In this document: positions 1 through 9,385 of the stretch, one piece after another
Layout of the letters: each line of letters opens with the position of its first letter
Position numbering within the stretch: the first letter of the stretch is position 1
Assembly (NCBI GenBank): GCA_029204225.1
Contig: CM055100.1
Coordinates: forward strand, 53,803,216 to 53,867,215
Reading direction: 5' to 3'
Length of the DNA: 64,000 nt
From: Diphasiastrum complanatum
Taxonomy: Eukaryota > Streptophyta > Lycopodiopsida > Lycopodiales > Lycopodiaceae
The notes under the pieces: generated by a model
Database searches by the model: none
What the model saw: only the letters and a program-made list of their open reading frames with translations
What the model was told of the DNA's origin: nothing
Made by a program: the position numbers and the translations under genes

Positions 1-345
1 TTTTTTTGATTTCCTTTGTTTTCCATGCTAATTTGATGTTTAGATGTTTTAATGCGAAGACTGGCACATGATGCTGCTATCACACCTAATCACTGTAGGC
101 TTACTCTGCAAGATGCCAATATCTTCCATCATCCTTCTTAGCCAAACTACTTCCTGCGTAGCTAAGCATAGGCCTTTGTATTCGGCTTTTGTCGTAGAAA
201 GAACAATTGTTTCCTGTTTCTTGCTGGATAAAAAAAACACACCATTGCCAAAATGAAAAATGTAGCTAGTGGTGGATCTCCTGGCATCTATACAGTCTCA
301 CAAAGCTATCTGAATCCAACCCCGAGCACACCAAAGTAGGCACCA
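1..345 (-). pseudogene. Copia RNase H fragment (family C6)
   Basis: The minus strand encodes part of the C-terminal RNase H of a Ty1/copia polyprotein, the activity that degrades the RNA strand of the RNA-DNA hybrid during reverse transcription. The visible core is SSKKQETIVLSTTKAEYK followed by a WLRRMMEDIGI stretch, matching the copia consensus SSKKQ-x-x-ALSSTEAEY. The earlier part (RRSTTSY, FHFGNG) lies in a shifted frame at about 230-345, so at least one frameshift is present. The usual DNQSA motif is altered to CDSSIMCQSSH and the frame stops at position 49. No LTR is visible at the window edge. It is a dead fragment; the family assignment is secure, the lineage is not. Confidence 0.85.
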
Positions 346-419
346 AACATCCACTTTATTGATTTCTCCTTAAAGTACATATTAAGTTACAAGCATAAAC
401 ACATAAGGCCATTGTTTCT

Positions 420-977
420 AAGTGTTACAAACTACTACTTACTGCAAACCTCCAGGTGCCGGTTAACCACAGGAGACCGAACGATTCACATTCCAACCCG
501 CCGTACGACCTAATCAAGCGGCCCTGGCCTGTGACCATATCAAGCGGGATCCGACCTCCATCCTAGACAGTGTCCCATCCACCACCTAGGCTCTCAGCCA
601 TCTCCTGCCTCAAGCTAGCATACATCCTGGCCGTGCACACGCTCTCCATCCACCTCCTCCTAGGTAGATAAAATGGATGGCAAATGAGTCCTCCTCCCTT
701 GTATACCTCCAAGGAGAGAGACTCCAAGCCATGTGCACACCTAGATCATGACACGTGGCAACCATGCAGGTTCACGAGTCAACGGTCAAGTCTACAGGCC
801 CAGTCATCGTCCAATCTCAAGTTTAGGGTTGGGACCCAAGGGAGTTGGGTCCCTAACACTAAGTCTCCTCCCAGCCACCTGCTACATAACTATGATGAGG
901 AATGCCTCTCTCTAGGCTCACTTATACATAATCCTCAAGCACCCACTTAACCCTGACCCTTTCCTAATGTCGACACA
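420..977 (-). repeat. Diverged G4-like LTR sequence
   Basis: No coding signal. Short blocks resemble the LTR of gypsy element G4 at 5825-6261, in the same order: the CTAGCATACATC block, a CATCCTGGC block, CCATCCACC followed by CTCCTAGGTAGA, and an ACACGTGGCA block matching ACGCGTGGCA. This suggests an older, diverged LTR of the same family next to the 3' LTR of G4. Ends are not defined and no target duplication was found. Confidence 0.4.
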
Positions 978-984
978 TGGCAAG

Positions 985-1386
985 CCAAGTCCATTAGATC
1001 TCCAATTGCCTTGAAGGATGACGCACACCCCATACCAGTGACGACGCATCGTATCCACCCATCTACAAGGTCACTGCCGACCCACCCCCATGCACTGGAG
1101 TTACCAACATCCACTTCCCAGTCAAGCCTCCGATGATAATTGGCGTTCCATACCACCAGCCATCACCCTCGGCTCTCCCTAGCATACATTTCTTGGCCTG
1201 GAGATACATCCTGGCTACTACACATATAGGCATAACATAGTGGGTCCTATAAAGCACGGTCCCACCGGCGACATGTGACCACCTAGGATGGTGATGCATG
1301 GCACTAAAACATGTCGATAACGCCAGATCTGCGTCCTGCCCCTTGCGAGGTCGTCATTGAAGGGCATACCGTTATGGTACATAACA
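985..1386 (-). repeat. 3' LTR of gypsy G4
   Basis: Homologous to 5825-6261: they share the TTAGATCTCC start, the GGATGACGCACACCCCATACCAG block, the CCTAGGATG block and the CCCCTTGCGAGG block. The plus-strand right end is GGTACATAACA, so the LTR begins TGTTATGT on the minus strand, directly after a polypurine tract. The left end (TGTTACAACTCC in the other copy) is degraded, so the boundary is approximate. The two LTRs differ at many positions, which points to an old insertion. Confidence 0.8.
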
Positions 1387-1399
1387 TTCCCTCTCCCAT
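1387..1399 (-). other. Polypurine tract of G4
   Basis: On the minus strand the sequence reads ATGGGAGAGGGAA and abuts the TGTTATG start of the LTR. This is where plus-strand DNA synthesis is primed in LTR retrotransposons, and its position fixes the 3' LTR boundary and the orientation. Confidence 0.75.
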
Positions 1400-2020
1400 T
1401 AAAACTTCCTTCTATGGGAGAAGACTAGGGAATCTAAGTCTTAAGTCATCTTCCTTTTCCCAGGTGTCCTCGTCATCTATCATACCTTTCCAACAAAAAA
1501 AATCAAACGATTTCTCAACTGATGACGTCGGGTATCCATGATCTTGTTAGGCTCATGCGGTACAAAGGCAGTCAAATCCTCCAACAACACTAGATCATCT
1601 CCTGGAATAAGGTTGTCCTTTCCACCAAGTCGTTCCTTTAAACGACTCACGTGGAATACAGGATGAACCATAGTTCCAAAGGGAAGTTCTAATCGATAAG
1701 CGGACCGATTAATCTTGTAAACAACCTTAAAAGAACCGCTATATCGTGGAGATAGCTTGGGGCATTTCCCCGTTCGAAGAACCTTAGAATCTTTTGGGAT
1801 TCTACGATACACCCAATCGCTGATCTCAAATTCTCGAGGAGTGGCTTCGGTTAATATAGAATCGGGCTCGATCCTGAGCCGATCTAATGCTTCCCTTAGC
1901 CACCTGCAACATTTCCAGCATATGATGCAAGAAATCGGCTACAGTTTGTACCTTGAGACCTTGAGTCCACCAAAGATAGGGGAACGAGGTTGAAAGCCGT
2001 ACAAGAGCATAAAAGGACAA
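1400..2020 (-). pseudogene. G4 integrase C-terminus plus chromodomain
   Basis: Two overlapping minus-strand frames give the end of a chromovirus integrase: a helix ending SAQDRARFY, then VYRRIPKDSKVL, LSPRYSGSFKVVYKI, a VHPVFHVSRLK motif, and a chromodomain that starts with EPNKIMDTR. The chromodomain breaks after FFVGKV and resumes in another frame as DDEDTWEKEDDL, so a small indel splits it. The frame also changes near 1826. In the family the chromodomain binds histone marks and steers integration. The catalytic integrase core (DDE) and zinc finger are absent: the sequence joins directly to RNase H at about 2010-2020. Confidence 0.85.
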
Positions 2021-2870
2021 GTCTACCATCCTGGTAAAGGACTACACCCACCGCATAGTCACTAGCATCCGTTTCCACCAAGAAAAGTTTGCTAGGGTTC
2101 AACACTACCTGTAAGATGGGAGCGATGGACACTAGCATCTTTAAAGCCTCAAAGCTTTGATTTAGTTCATCGGTCCAAACAACAGGTGGACTGATTTTTG
2201 AATGCCTCTCGGCTTTATTCTTATTACCCTTTTTAGTTTTACTTTTGGATTTCTTCACTCCCTTAAGATTCGTTAAAGGTAATGCAATTAGGCATAGTCT
2301 TTAATAAACTTATTGGAAAAAGCATGTGAAGCCTAAAAAAGATTTAACTTCTCTTATGGTAGGCCAATCACGAACTTTTTGAACCTTATCAAAATCGATC
2401 TCTAGGCCTTGATTGGAAACGATATGGCCCGAATACTTGAGTTTCGTCTGAAAAAACTCACACTTAGACTCCTTAGCATAGAGCTTTGCCTGCCTTAGAA
2501 TATCTAAGATCGTACGCAAATGCACTTCATGCTCTTCAAGAGTCTTGCTATAAATCAAAATGTCGTTCAAAAATATCACCAGAAACTTTCCCAGATAAGG
2601 ACAAAGGATATGGTTCATCATCTGCTGAAAGGTCGATGGGGCATTAGTTAGACCAAAAGGTAAAACTAGAAATTCGTAATGGCTGTACCTAGAACAAAAA
2701 CCAGTTTGGAAACATCCCCCTCGTGGATTCTAATTTGATGGTACCCCGACCTAAGGTCCAATTTGGTGAAGTATTTACCTGGTGCGGTTGCCAGCTTGAG
2801 CTTCTGCACCAATTTAGCATTAATAAAAATTATGCGTAGAACCGTCGTCAAATAAAATACTCACGGGTTG
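2010..2870 (-). pseudogene. G4 protease-reverse transcriptase-RNase H remnant
   Basis: Three minus-strand frames (2666-2851, 2310-2621, 1896-2258) cover reverse transcriptase from the FTKLDLRSGYHQIRI motif through FLNDILIYSKTLEEH to the connection and the start of RNase H (FLVETDASDYAVGVVL). The catalytic F/YxDD is FLND, so the first Asp is replaced by Asn. The N-terminus is abnormal: a protease segment (ILFDDGSTH, with Asp-Asp-Gly where Asp-Ser/Thr-Gly is usual, then AKLVQKLKLATAP) runs straight into GKYFTKLDL, so the protease end and fingers domain were deleted. RNase H stops after about 20 residues at the fusion with integrase. Non-functional. Confidence 0.85.
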
Positions 2871-3744
2871 GCTGCCTACGAGCCCATTCATTCGAATGAG
2901 GTCATAAGGTCCAAAAACCGCGGTATTAAAACAACAATTACTACAAATTGTTTCATCCTGACACATCAAGAAATTGAAGAATTACCTAGTGCCTTGAAGA
3001 AACGGCCACCCTTCTTCCTTTTCTTCAGGCTTATGGCTTTGTTGCTTTTTGTGGGTTATAGCATATGTGTCGTCAAAAATCCTGGCGAAGCACACCACAT
3101 CCTCAAGGTTCTGTGGTTGGTTACGACGGACCTCAAGCTGGTATTCCTCGGGCAAGCCCAAAAGCTTAAGCAGAACTCCGTCAATCCGGTTACAAACCGC
3201 CGCATCTTGGAAATCTTGCAAATACACATCCAAAGGCTTTGTTCCCATTTGCAATGTTGGAAACCAACAATAATTTTCAAAATCGTCCAAGACTAACATA
3301 AATGCGGCCTTAAAAGCTATCTAGAAATCTTCCCAAGTGGTCGGAATTGTAGCTCGCTCTTTAAGATCCTGCCAACAGGAATACACTTTCCCACGTAGAA
3401 ACATGATGGTCGTGACGATCCTAGAGCTCTCAGCTATTTGGCAGATCGTGCATGGAAAAGTGGGAAGTCCATCGATCTAGCCACGCCAAGACAACGTCCT
3501 GGTGCCTGTCCTTCTTCTCCCTAGTAAAAAATTCAGGGGTAAACATCAGGTTTAAGAGGGCTTGACAAGATTGTGGCAAGGCCTTCATCTCTGCCTCTGC
3601 CCGTTCATGTTTGGACTGCATGTCAATAATCTGTTGTTGAAGCAAATTTATCGCATGCACCAATTCCTCCATATCGGCCGACGCGGGGCCTGTAGCTTGG
3701 GTTGCTTCCATAGGAGAGTCCATGGAAAAAGACAGGGGTAGCAA
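2870..3744 (-). pseudogene. G4 gag (capsid) remnant
   Basis: Two minus-strand frames (3430-3744 and 2982-3299) encode a gypsy capsid-like protein: an N-terminal helix with a heptad-like pattern (MEELVHAINLLQQQIIDM), a WLDRWTSHF segment, and a capsid segment with YLQDFQDA and LLGLPEEYQLEVRR, which is the usual chromovirus gag arrangement. The first Met at 3744 follows a leader of more than 1 kb. The frame breaks at 3300-3430. A zinc-knuckle region appears degenerate around 2900-2960. In an intact element this protein forms the virus-like particle in the cytoplasm. Assignment as G4 gag rests on position and strand as well as motif. Confidence 0.75.
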
Positions 3745-4265
3745 AAAAAACTAGAAGTAAAATGGAGAGCAAGGTTGTGAAAGACGTCAAAAACTGAGAA
3801 AAATAGCTCAAGAAACAAGGATATGCACAACCTTGAGCTAAGGGAGCCTCAACGTGAAACTTGGAAAAGACGTACGTTTCTTTACCCCACCTCCTCCAAG
3901 CTTCTCCCTCTCTTTCCATGCAAAAAGGACAAGTGGGGCCCAAAAAAGGCCCTTCTTGTACCTTCTAGATCTTGGGTTCAATGAGAAGGTCCCCCAGGCT
4001 TCCACATGGCACAAGGACTCCAAAGTTCTATTAAACTTTGTTTTGGCCCCACTCCCTTCTCCTTCCTCCTACGTACGTCACTCCCACTCCTTGGCCTTGG
4101 AGTTTTGCCGGTACAGAGGGAGGAGAAGGTACGGGCTCCAAAAGGACAGAAACCAGAAATTGCCATAGCTTTCACTTTCAGCCTAGAGTTTTCTTTACTT
4201 TTCTAACTTTGAGTTTGGATTAACAAGCTTAAGCTTGAAAGTTATAGTTTAAATTTTTGTTTTTT
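3745..4265 (-). other. G4 leader, noncoding part
   Basis: Sequence between gag and the G/C-tract block. Several short frames exist on both strands but none resembles a known protein and they overlap each other. It is most simply the untranslated leader of G4. Confidence 0.45.
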
Positions 4266-4541
4266 TTTTCTTAACTTGATAATGAGGAGGGGGGTTTATG
4301 AGGAGGCGTGCCCCCTCCCCTCCCCTCCATCACATCAATAAGGTACACGGGGAGGGGTACAATTACCCTCCCCCCCCTTCAAAGAATCACTTGCGCGTTG
4401 TGGCAACGCATAACTACCACAGACAGGGGGGGGGAGTACAAAAGCTCTCCCCCCCATACTATAAACACCCCCAACGCTGCAGCAGCGCGCTTGGCACAAC
4501 CACGCTAAGTCAGCATTATCGGGGGGGGGGGGGGGGGGGGG
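4266..4541. repeat. G- and C-homopolymer-rich block in the G4 leader
   Basis: About 275 bp with many runs of G or C, including G6, C8, G8, C7 and a final run of 21 G at 4521-4541. It contains CACGCTAAGTCAGC and CAGCAGCGCGC but no coding signal. Such sequence could form G-quadruplexes and is also hard to sequence, so run lengths may be inaccurate. Its right edge is exactly where the 570-bp tandem array begins. Confidence 0.7.
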
Positions 4542-4875
4542 TTGTTAATACACAAATTACAAGTCTAAGTTTATTTTAAGACTTACAATCTTTTGAGCTT
4601 AATGTTTAAAAAAAGTCTACCATTATATGTGCTTTTCCAAAGAATCAAAATAAACTCAGTTGTTAAGATTTAAAGGTTCAAGGAAAAATGGTTAATTGGC
4701 AAGAAGACAAATTAGTTTCCCACAACTATTTTGCTTCCAAAAAGAAGACACACTCACCCTTTTCAAGAATAAACTTGAAACAAAGGTTAAGGTAACATAA
4801 AATACAACCACAGTCCAAAAGGAATTTCAAAACCGCAAAAGCTTAAGAGGAAACATGTGCACCTAAAAGGAATCG

Positions 4876-4892
4876 GTGGCTCTGATACCCAA
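4876..4892 (-). other. G4 primer-binding site, copy 1
   Basis: On the minus strand TTGGGTATCAGAGCCACC follows TGTAACA, the end of the truncated LTR copy. It resembles the initiator-Met tRNA site TGGTATCAGAGC with one extra G. Confidence 0.75.
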
Positions 4893-5445
4893 TGTTACAA
4901 CTCCCTTAGATCTCCGATTGCCTTGAAGGATGACGCACACCCCATACCAGTGATGACGCACTGTATCCACCCATCCACAGGATCACTGCCGACCCACCCC
5001 CATGCACTGGAGTTACCGACATCCACATGCCCACTCAAGCTTCCGAGGATAACTGGCGTCTCCTACCACCAACCATCACCCTCCGCTCTCCCTAGCATAC
5101 ATCTCTCTGGGTTGTTAATACACAAATTACAAGTCTAAGTTTATTTTAAGACTTACAATCTTTTGAGCTTAATGTTTAAAAAAAGTCTACCATTATATGT
5201 GCTTTTCCAAAGAATCAAAATAAACTCAGTTGTTAAGATTTAAAGGTTCAAGGAAAAATAGTTAATTGGCAAGAAGACAAATTAGTTTCCCACAACTATT
5301 TTGCTTCCAAAAAGAAGACACACTCACCCTTTTCAAGAATAAACTTGAAACAAAGGTTAAGGTAACATAAAATACAACCACATTCCAAAAGGAATTTCAA
5401 AACCGCAAAAGCTTAAGAGGAAACATGTGCACCTAAAAGGAATCG

Positions 5446-5462
5446 GTGGCTCTGATACCCAA
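5446..5462 (-). other. G4 primer-binding site, copy 2
   Basis: Identical to the copy at 4876-4892 and 570 bp from it. Same relation to a truncated LTR start at 5463. Confidence 0.75.
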
Positions 5463-5807
5463 TGTTACAACTCCCTTAGATCTCCGATTGCCTTGAAGGA
5501 TGACGCACACCCCATACCAGTGATGACGCACTGTATCCACCCATCCACAGGATCACTGCCGACCCACCCCCATGCACTGGAGTTACCGACATCCACATGC
5601 CCACTCAAGCTTCCGAGGATAACTGGCGTCTCCTACCACCAACCATCACCCTCCACTCTCCCTAGCATACATCTCTCTGGGTTGTTAATACACAAATTAC
5701 AAGTCTAAGTTTATTTTAAGACTTACAATCTTTTGAGCTTAATGTTTAAAAAAAGTCTACCATTATATGTGCTTTTAAGAGGAACCATGTGCACCTAAAA
5801 GGAATCA

Positions 5808-5824
5808 GGGGCTCTGATACCCAA
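5808..5824 (-). other. G4 primer-binding site, copy 3 (next to the full LTR)
   Basis: The minus strand reads TTGGGTATCAGAGCCCC next to the complete LTR. It differs from copies 1 and 2 just downstream (AGGGGC instead of GGTGGC on the plus strand). This is the copy expected to have been the original priming site. Confidence 0.75.
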
Positions 5825-6261
5825 TGTTACAACTCCCTTAGATCTCCGATTGCCTTGAAGGATGACGCACACCCCATACCAGTGATGACGCACTGTATCC
5901 ACCCATCCACAGGATCACTGCCGACCCACCCCCATGCACTGGAGTTACCGACATCCACATGCCCACTCAAGCTTCCGAGGATAACTGGCGTCTCCTACCA
6001 CCAACCATCACCCTCCGCTCTCCCTAGCATACATCTCTCTGGAGATACATCCTGGCTACTGCACGTGCTCTTCATCCACCAACTCCTAGGTAGACTGAGT
6101 GAATGGCAAAAGGGGAACCCCACCACTATATAGGCATAACATAGTGGGTCCCATCACGGCAACATGTGACCACCTAGGATGTTGACGCGTGGCACTAAAA
6201 CATGTCGATAACACGTCTTGCCCCTTGCGAGGCCGTCACTGAAGGGCGTACCGGTATAACA
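5825..6261 (-). repeat. 5' LTR of gypsy G4
   Basis: A 437-bp LTR whose plus-strand ends are TGTTACAACT and CCGGTATAACA, giving TGTTATACC...TTGTAACA on the minus strand with canonical TG...CA ends. Homologous to 985-1386. The plus-strand text ATATAGGCATAACATAG near 6128-6145 is shared by both LTRs. Confidence 0.85.
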
Positions 6262-6489
6262 AAGCCCCATGCACAATCGACACTTGCCACTTGGTAGTAC
6301 CCTTATTGACTGGTCAACTCTCCTACATTTAAGGAGGTCAGTCCAGCAGCCTCTAAATTAAGACGAGGTACCCTATACAAAATACAAGCAGGTCAACAAG
6401 TTACCAAAAACCTACTATTTACATTTTCTTACAAAACACCACAGGCCGGTGTGAGCCATTTCAATATTCACAACTACAATTTACAAGTC
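6262..6489. other. Noncoding spacer
   Basis: No coding frame, LTR or repeat in common with the rest of the window was recognised. Because it abuts the outer end of the G4 LTR it may be pre-insertion flank. Confidence 0.4.
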
Positions 6490-6990
6490 CGACGTGTTCA
6501 CACTGAGGCAGGAATACAAGTACATGACATACAACCTGCCCCATTTGAGTCTACAATGGAATGGTGAAATCACTTTTGGCGCACTCCAAACATCTCCACT
6601 GCAATCACTTCGTTTTGCTGTACCGTACTTGCAGGTACAGTCCGGGTGCCCTTCGTTTGGAGGTTATAACCTTTCGTTTGGGTCAAAACGGATAAAGGAC
6701 GTGGATTTAAGGGGTTTTTCACTTTTTGAACTATTTCTTCAGTTTGAAAAGACTTCAAACTTCAATAAATTTGGACCCAACTCAACTTTCAATATGAAAT
6801 TTTTTATTGAAGTTGAAGCTTGATTTTTCTTTCAATGCCCTTCAGGCCCCTTCAAGGCTCTTTAACAATCCATTGGTTCTCTTGGATCCGATGGTCCAAA
6901 TTCAATGCTAGAGGTTCGATCTCTATCGTTGATCATGATGGACATTGATCCGACGATCCGCGCACTGTCTTCACTCCTTGCAGCCGCTGG
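6490..6990 (-). repeat. Antisense fragment of the copia C3 leader
   Basis: On the minus strand this matches the leader of copia C3 at about 54920-55400. Shared blocks include the GTGATTTCACCATTCCA sequence (in inverted sense here), AGTACGGTACA, the CCTCCAAACGAAGGGCAC block, GGTTATAACC versus GGCTATAACC, and the CCATTGGATC blocks. No C3 gag or LTR adjoins it, so it is a fragment. Frames inside it are chance. Confidence 0.75.
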
Positions 6991-7279
6991 CCCACCCTAG
7001 AAAGAAAGTTCATACCAAAGATGTTGAATTAAGTTACTGTCACACCAACAGTATGTCGCTATAAAGCTTGGATAGTTCATTACTATCTTTTTCATCATCG
7101 CCAAACCTATGAATCTCATAATACATCATCACAACTTATGTGCATGCGTCGTCCAAGTGGATCATAAAGGCTAGGAAAAGATTCCCTAAAAAAAAAAACC
7201 CTAAAACCGATTCGTCGATTCTTTCCCAGGGTTGCGATTCTTTCCCGTTTCAAACCCTTTTCAAAAAGGCGTTCTGAAA

Positions 7280-8616
7280 AGGTCAATGAAACATTGGAAG
7301 AAGGACTTGATACAAAGATAAGTGCTTTGGATCCTGACGATTATGAATGGTTTTTGGCATCAATATCTTCACGTAAATTCTCAATGGAAGAGGAGTGTTG
7401 GTTTATTAATTTAGGTGCTACAAAACATATGACACCTAGGCGAGATTGGTTATCTAGTTTTCAAAACTAGAGATGGGTCAAATGTGAAGTTGGGAGATAA
7501 CTACACATATGATATAAAGGGAGTTGGAAAAATACAGGTTCAACTACCTTCGGATTGGAGACATAAAGGATGTGCTTTATGTACAAAAATCAAGAACAAC
7601 TTACTCTCAATTTCAGCAATTGCGAAGTAGCATATGATTGTACAGCTTGATGAAGAACGATGTATCATAAGAGGAAGGACAATGAAGTAGTAGCTAAGGG
7701 CATTCTTGCAAGAAGGTTGTAGAAACTTCAAGCTCAAGTGGTGGGTCATCATGCAAGTATTGTAGATATTGGTTCAGTCAGTAAGTTATGGCACGAAAGG
7801 TTTGGACATCTGAATTTCAAAAATCTACAAAATACAATATGGTTACAGGTTTACCTCAAGTTATTTCTAATCACAAGTTTTGTGAGGATTGTGTCTTAGG
7901 GAAACATCATATGATGAAATTTTCGTCTAGTACTTTTAGGGTAAGAAATGTTCTAGAAAAATTGTTCATACAGATTTGTGTGGTCCTATGAAAACTCAGT
8001 CTTATGGGGGAGCAAGTTCCTTTATGGTGATTATTCTAGGAAGATGTGGGTATATCTTCTCAAGAATAAGGGTGAGGCATTCAAGTATTTCACATGGTTT
8101 AAGACACAGATGGAGAAAGAAACAAATAGACGGATTAAGATACTTCGTTCGAATAAAGGGGGAGAGTATCTTTCTACAAAGTTTCAGAGACAATTTGCAA
8201 GGATCATGGTATAAAGCGACAGTGTTTTGCAAGGATCATAGTATAAAGAGACAATTTGCAAGTGCGAAAATGCCTCAATAAAATGGAGTTGCGGAAAGGA
8301 AGAATCGGTCTATTGTGGAAACTGCAAGGAGCATGCTTAAAAGTAAGAAAAACTTCCAAATATGTTTTAAGTGAAGAATTTAGACAGCGGTTTATCTTTT
8401 GAATCGAAGTCCTACAAAAGTTGTAGAGAATCGGAGTCCGGACTCCACAGGACTTCATCAAAGAGAAGATTCAAAGTGGTGAAGTGGAGCTTATTTATTG
8501 CCCTACATAAGAGCAAGTTGCAGATATCTTTACCATTGGACTTGGCAAAAAAAAGTTTCGGAAGTTTAGAGAACTTCTAGGAATAATAGATAACAAAGTA
8601 AACATTAAGGGGGAGC
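7280..8616 (+). pseudogene. Copia C7 polyprotein remnant
   Basis: Degenerate plus-strand copia pol. In order: protease (CWFINLGATKHMT at about 7396-7430, where the catalytic FIDSGAT has become FINLGAT, losing the active Asp), the GAG-pre-integrase region (VTGLPQVISNHKFCEDCVLGKH at 7836-7910), integrase core in a shifted frame (FIRSNKGGEY, then MPQ-stop-NGVAERKNRS near 8271), and the last residues of RNase H (ADIFT, KKKFRKFRELLG at 8520-8580). Everything from the end of integrase through reverse transcriptase is missing. A short duplicated stretch (CAAGGATCATGGTATAAAG and CAAGGATCATAGTATAAAG) lies at about 8199-8247. It sits between the G4 element and HMT exon 2. Confidence 0.85.
8605..8616 (+). 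other. Polypurine tract of copia C7
   Basis: The sequence TTAAGGGGGAGC directly follows the end of the RNase H frame and precedes the LTR that begins GTTAAAAATTG. It sets the orientation and 3' boundary. Confidence 0.75.
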
Positions 8617-8800
8617 GTTAAAAATTGATGTTTATTTGCCCCCCTAATGTTAGTTTAGCCATGCCTACGAGCTATTTTAGGGGCCAATTCTATTTTTGGT
8701 ATATTAAAGTCAAAGTCCTAAAGTACAAGGAGGGGGGAGGGGAGAGGGTCATCTTGCCCCTTTATTGGTGTCTCATGTGATAATTTGTGGACGTTTCAAT
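8617..8800 (+). repeat. 3' LTR of copia C7 (end uncertain)
   Basis: Starts GTTAAAAATTGATG after the polypurine tract; the initial T of TGTT has become C or was lost. The right end cannot be fixed because no second LTR copy lies in the window. Confidence 0.5.
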
Positions 8801-9328
8801 CAAACAAAGATCTTAGAGTTTGACTGGGTGTGGTAACCAACGTTAAGACATAACTGTCCTAGGCAAAAGTGCAAGCAATGTGAGAGTTGATTCTTCTCAT
8901 GTCTTGTTGGGGTTCGAAAATAAAAAAAATTTGATTCCGAGTTACAAATTATACATTTTTGTTTCTGCCTCGATGTCAAATGCCATGATAGGGAATGCAA
9001 AGGTTCTGCTTAACATCCAGGATTCAACAATCCAGGAATGTTTCCTCTTGCAAGCATGCTGCTTCTATATGTAAATAATAAAATTGCCAGGTATGTGCAA
9101 AGCAGAATGGCTCATTAACTTTACATAAGTTGGTGACGGTGTGCCAACACCCAAGAGTCTTCGTTCATTGACAGATGATGATGTGCAGAAGATTAACCTT
9201 ACAAAAAATGTTTTTGCTATTGTTTGGAAAATAAGAGAAAACATTAACATAAAAACTTTCAAAGAACATGAAGTGCAACATGCATCTCACAGACATAAAA
9301 CTCATGAAAAGTTAGACCAAAAACTAAC
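8801..9328. other. Noncoding, probable HMT intron 2 sequence
   Basis: Between the C7 LTR and HMT exon 2. No HMT exon 3 (expected to begin with a sequence like ATIQGF) was found by reading the minus strand. Short open frames here have no recognised motif. Confidence 0.4.
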
Positions 9329-9385
9329 CTGATAAGATGCTGTCACCAGAATCTCAGCCCCAGCTTCAAGGTAATCCCAGTGCAC
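9329..9385 (-). CDS. HMT: Homocysteine S-methyltransferase exon 2
   Basis: A 57-bp exon on the minus strand that encodes VHWDYLEAGAEILVTASYQ in frame (19 residues). It is preceded by an acceptor ending AAGTAG and followed by the donor GTTAGT. The peptide fits the conserved block VHxDYLEAGAxIxxTASYQ, next to the start of the barrel, in plant homocysteine S-methyltransferases. Exon 1 ends with Lys exactly where this exon supplies Val, with intron phase 0, so the junction is coherent. The next expected residues (ATIQGF) were not found in the 9.3 kb downstream, which holds transposable elements. Confidence 0.85.

Larger units (their letters stand above)
4541..5824 (-). repeat. Tandem array: three leader-PBS-LTR units, period 570 bp
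   Basis: The sequence starting GTTGTTAATACACAAATTAC occurs at 4541, 5111 and 5681, exactly 570 bp apart. Each unit holds a leader segment, a PBS-like site and the first 218 bp of the LTR (starting TGTTACAACT at 4893 and 5463). In the third unit an internal piece of about 208 bp is missing and the LTR, which starts at 5825, is full length. Units 1 and 2 are almost identical, so the duplication is much younger than the divergence between the two LTRs of the element. Confidence 0.9.
978..6261 (-). mobile_element. Ty3/gypsy chromovirus G4, internally deleted
   Basis: A minus-strand gypsy element bounded by related LTRs at about 985-1386 and 5825-6261. In transcription order it has the 5' LTR, a tandem array of PBS-containing units, a leader with a G/C-tract block, gag, a protease-reverse transcriptase fusion, a truncated RNase H, the integrase C-terminus with a chromodomain, a polypurine tract and the 3' LTR. 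The chromodomain places it among plant chromoviruses, which target heterochromatin. Reverse transcriptase N-terminus, most RNase H and the integrase core are missing, so it cannot move by itself. No target duplication was identified because the left LTR end is degraded. Confidence 0.85.

Noticed and set aside
4541-5824. A CRISPR-like or satellite interpretation of the 570-bp repeats
   Set aside because: Units are explained by leader, PBS and LTR sequence; only three copies, no short-repeat/spacer pattern, eukaryotic context.
4857-6133. Three similar plus-strand frames (93, 93 and 114 residues) starting MHLKGIGGSDTQ
   Set aside because: They are antisense to the LTR/PBS of G4 and repeat only because the DNA unit is tandemly duplicated.
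8199-8247. Short direct duplication CAAGGATCAT(G/A)GTATAAAG in copia C7
   Set aside because: A local duplication in decayed integrase coding sequence; no sign of a target duplication around an insert.
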